A DNA stretch of 34,357 nucleotides, taken from contig WGUO01000032.1 in the NCBI GenBank assembly GCA_014867205.1, positions 1 through 34,357 of the forward strand, read 5' to 3'. The stretch is from Muribaculaceae bacterium. Lineage in GTDB: Bacteria; Bacteroidota; Bacteroidia; Bacteroidales; Muribaculaceae. A program made the position numbers and the translations under genes. Under the pieces are notes generated by a model. It was not told the DNA's origin and did no database searches. It saw only the letters and a list, made by a program, of their open reading frames with translations. Position 1 is the first letter of the stretch. Each line of letters begins with the position of its first letter. This document shows, in pieces, positions 34,187 to 34,357 of this stretch.

Positions 34187-34357
34187 ATGAAAGAACTTAT
34201 TAACAAATATGTGTGGATTGTCGACACCCTCACCCGATATGACCGTCTGACCCGCGAGGAGATCAATGACCTCTGGAAACGGTCGGCATATGGCGCCGGC
34301 AACGAGATGCAGGCACGCACTTTCTATTACTAGCGGCGGGGCATCGAGGAGCACTTT
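34187..34357 (+). pseudogene. WYL-domain regulator N-terminus interrupted by TAG (partial)
   Basis: From the ATG at 34187, 48 codons read MKELINKYVWIVDTL...NDLWKRSAYGAGNEMQARTFYY, the HTH-type N-terminus of Bacteroidales WYL regulators. TAG follows (34331-34333), and the same frame continues RRGIEEHF to the window end, resembling the family's RTFHNHRDAIEELF. The stop falls exactly where family members keep a His-like residue. The gene is therefore broken by a point mutation, by a sequencing error, or read through; the remainder lies outside the window. Confidence 0.65.

Overview
The window looks like a chromosome segment of a GC-rich member of the Bacteroidales, most like the Muribaculaceae (family placement is inference). 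The basis is several Bacteroidota-type promoters (TTTG, about 20 nt, TAnnTTTG), type IX secretion (T9SS) C-terminal sorting domains, FKBP lipoproteins, a CD225/DUF2752 gene pair, a DUF2723 (GT117-like) protein and a WYL-regulator start typical of the order.

Layout. 1-10.4 kb (+ strand): an MsbA-like ABC exporter, a CD225-DUF2752 pair, a large AT-rich repeat array, shikimate kinase, an alanine-dehydrogenase-like protein, a GT4 glycosyltransferase, GDP-L-fucose synthase and a 1087-aa DUF2723 membrane glycosyltransferase. 10.4-14.3 kb (- strand): a compact phage-like block. In transcription order it has an acidic scaffold-like protein, a protein resembling the SU10/DUF5309 major capsid family, a 72-aa protein, a putative head-tail adaptor, a holin-like membrane protein and an amidase endolysin. 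No terminase, portal, tail, integrase or replication gene is visible, and simple-repeat arrays separate its head genes.

14.6-25.4 kb (+ strand): a mosaic secreted-protein island of uneven base composition. It holds a lipobox-TPR-TM-HTH regulator, a small secreted protein, an S74-chaperone/T9SS protein, a gingipain-like C25 peptidase and two paralogous repeat proteins with T9SS tails. The two paralogs share an almost identical 0.74-kb tract, and both carry the same +1 frameshift in a G6 run. Perfect 56-bp palindromes and other strong hairpins punctuate the island.

25.6-34.4 kb: a HAD-AroB fusion (- strand), an M15-like lipoprotein (DUF5715 type), a cluster of FKBP-type isomerases with a tiny lipoprotein, rsmA, an OprO/P-like porin, dTDP-glucose 4,6-dehydratase, and the start of a WYL-type regulator interrupted by an in-frame TAG just before the window ends.

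The strongest candidates for something undescribed are the reduced capsid/lysis locus and the paired frameshifted T9SS proteins. The families of short tandem repeats placed exactly at gene edges come next. All family calls come from reading motifs in the translations; no database search was run.
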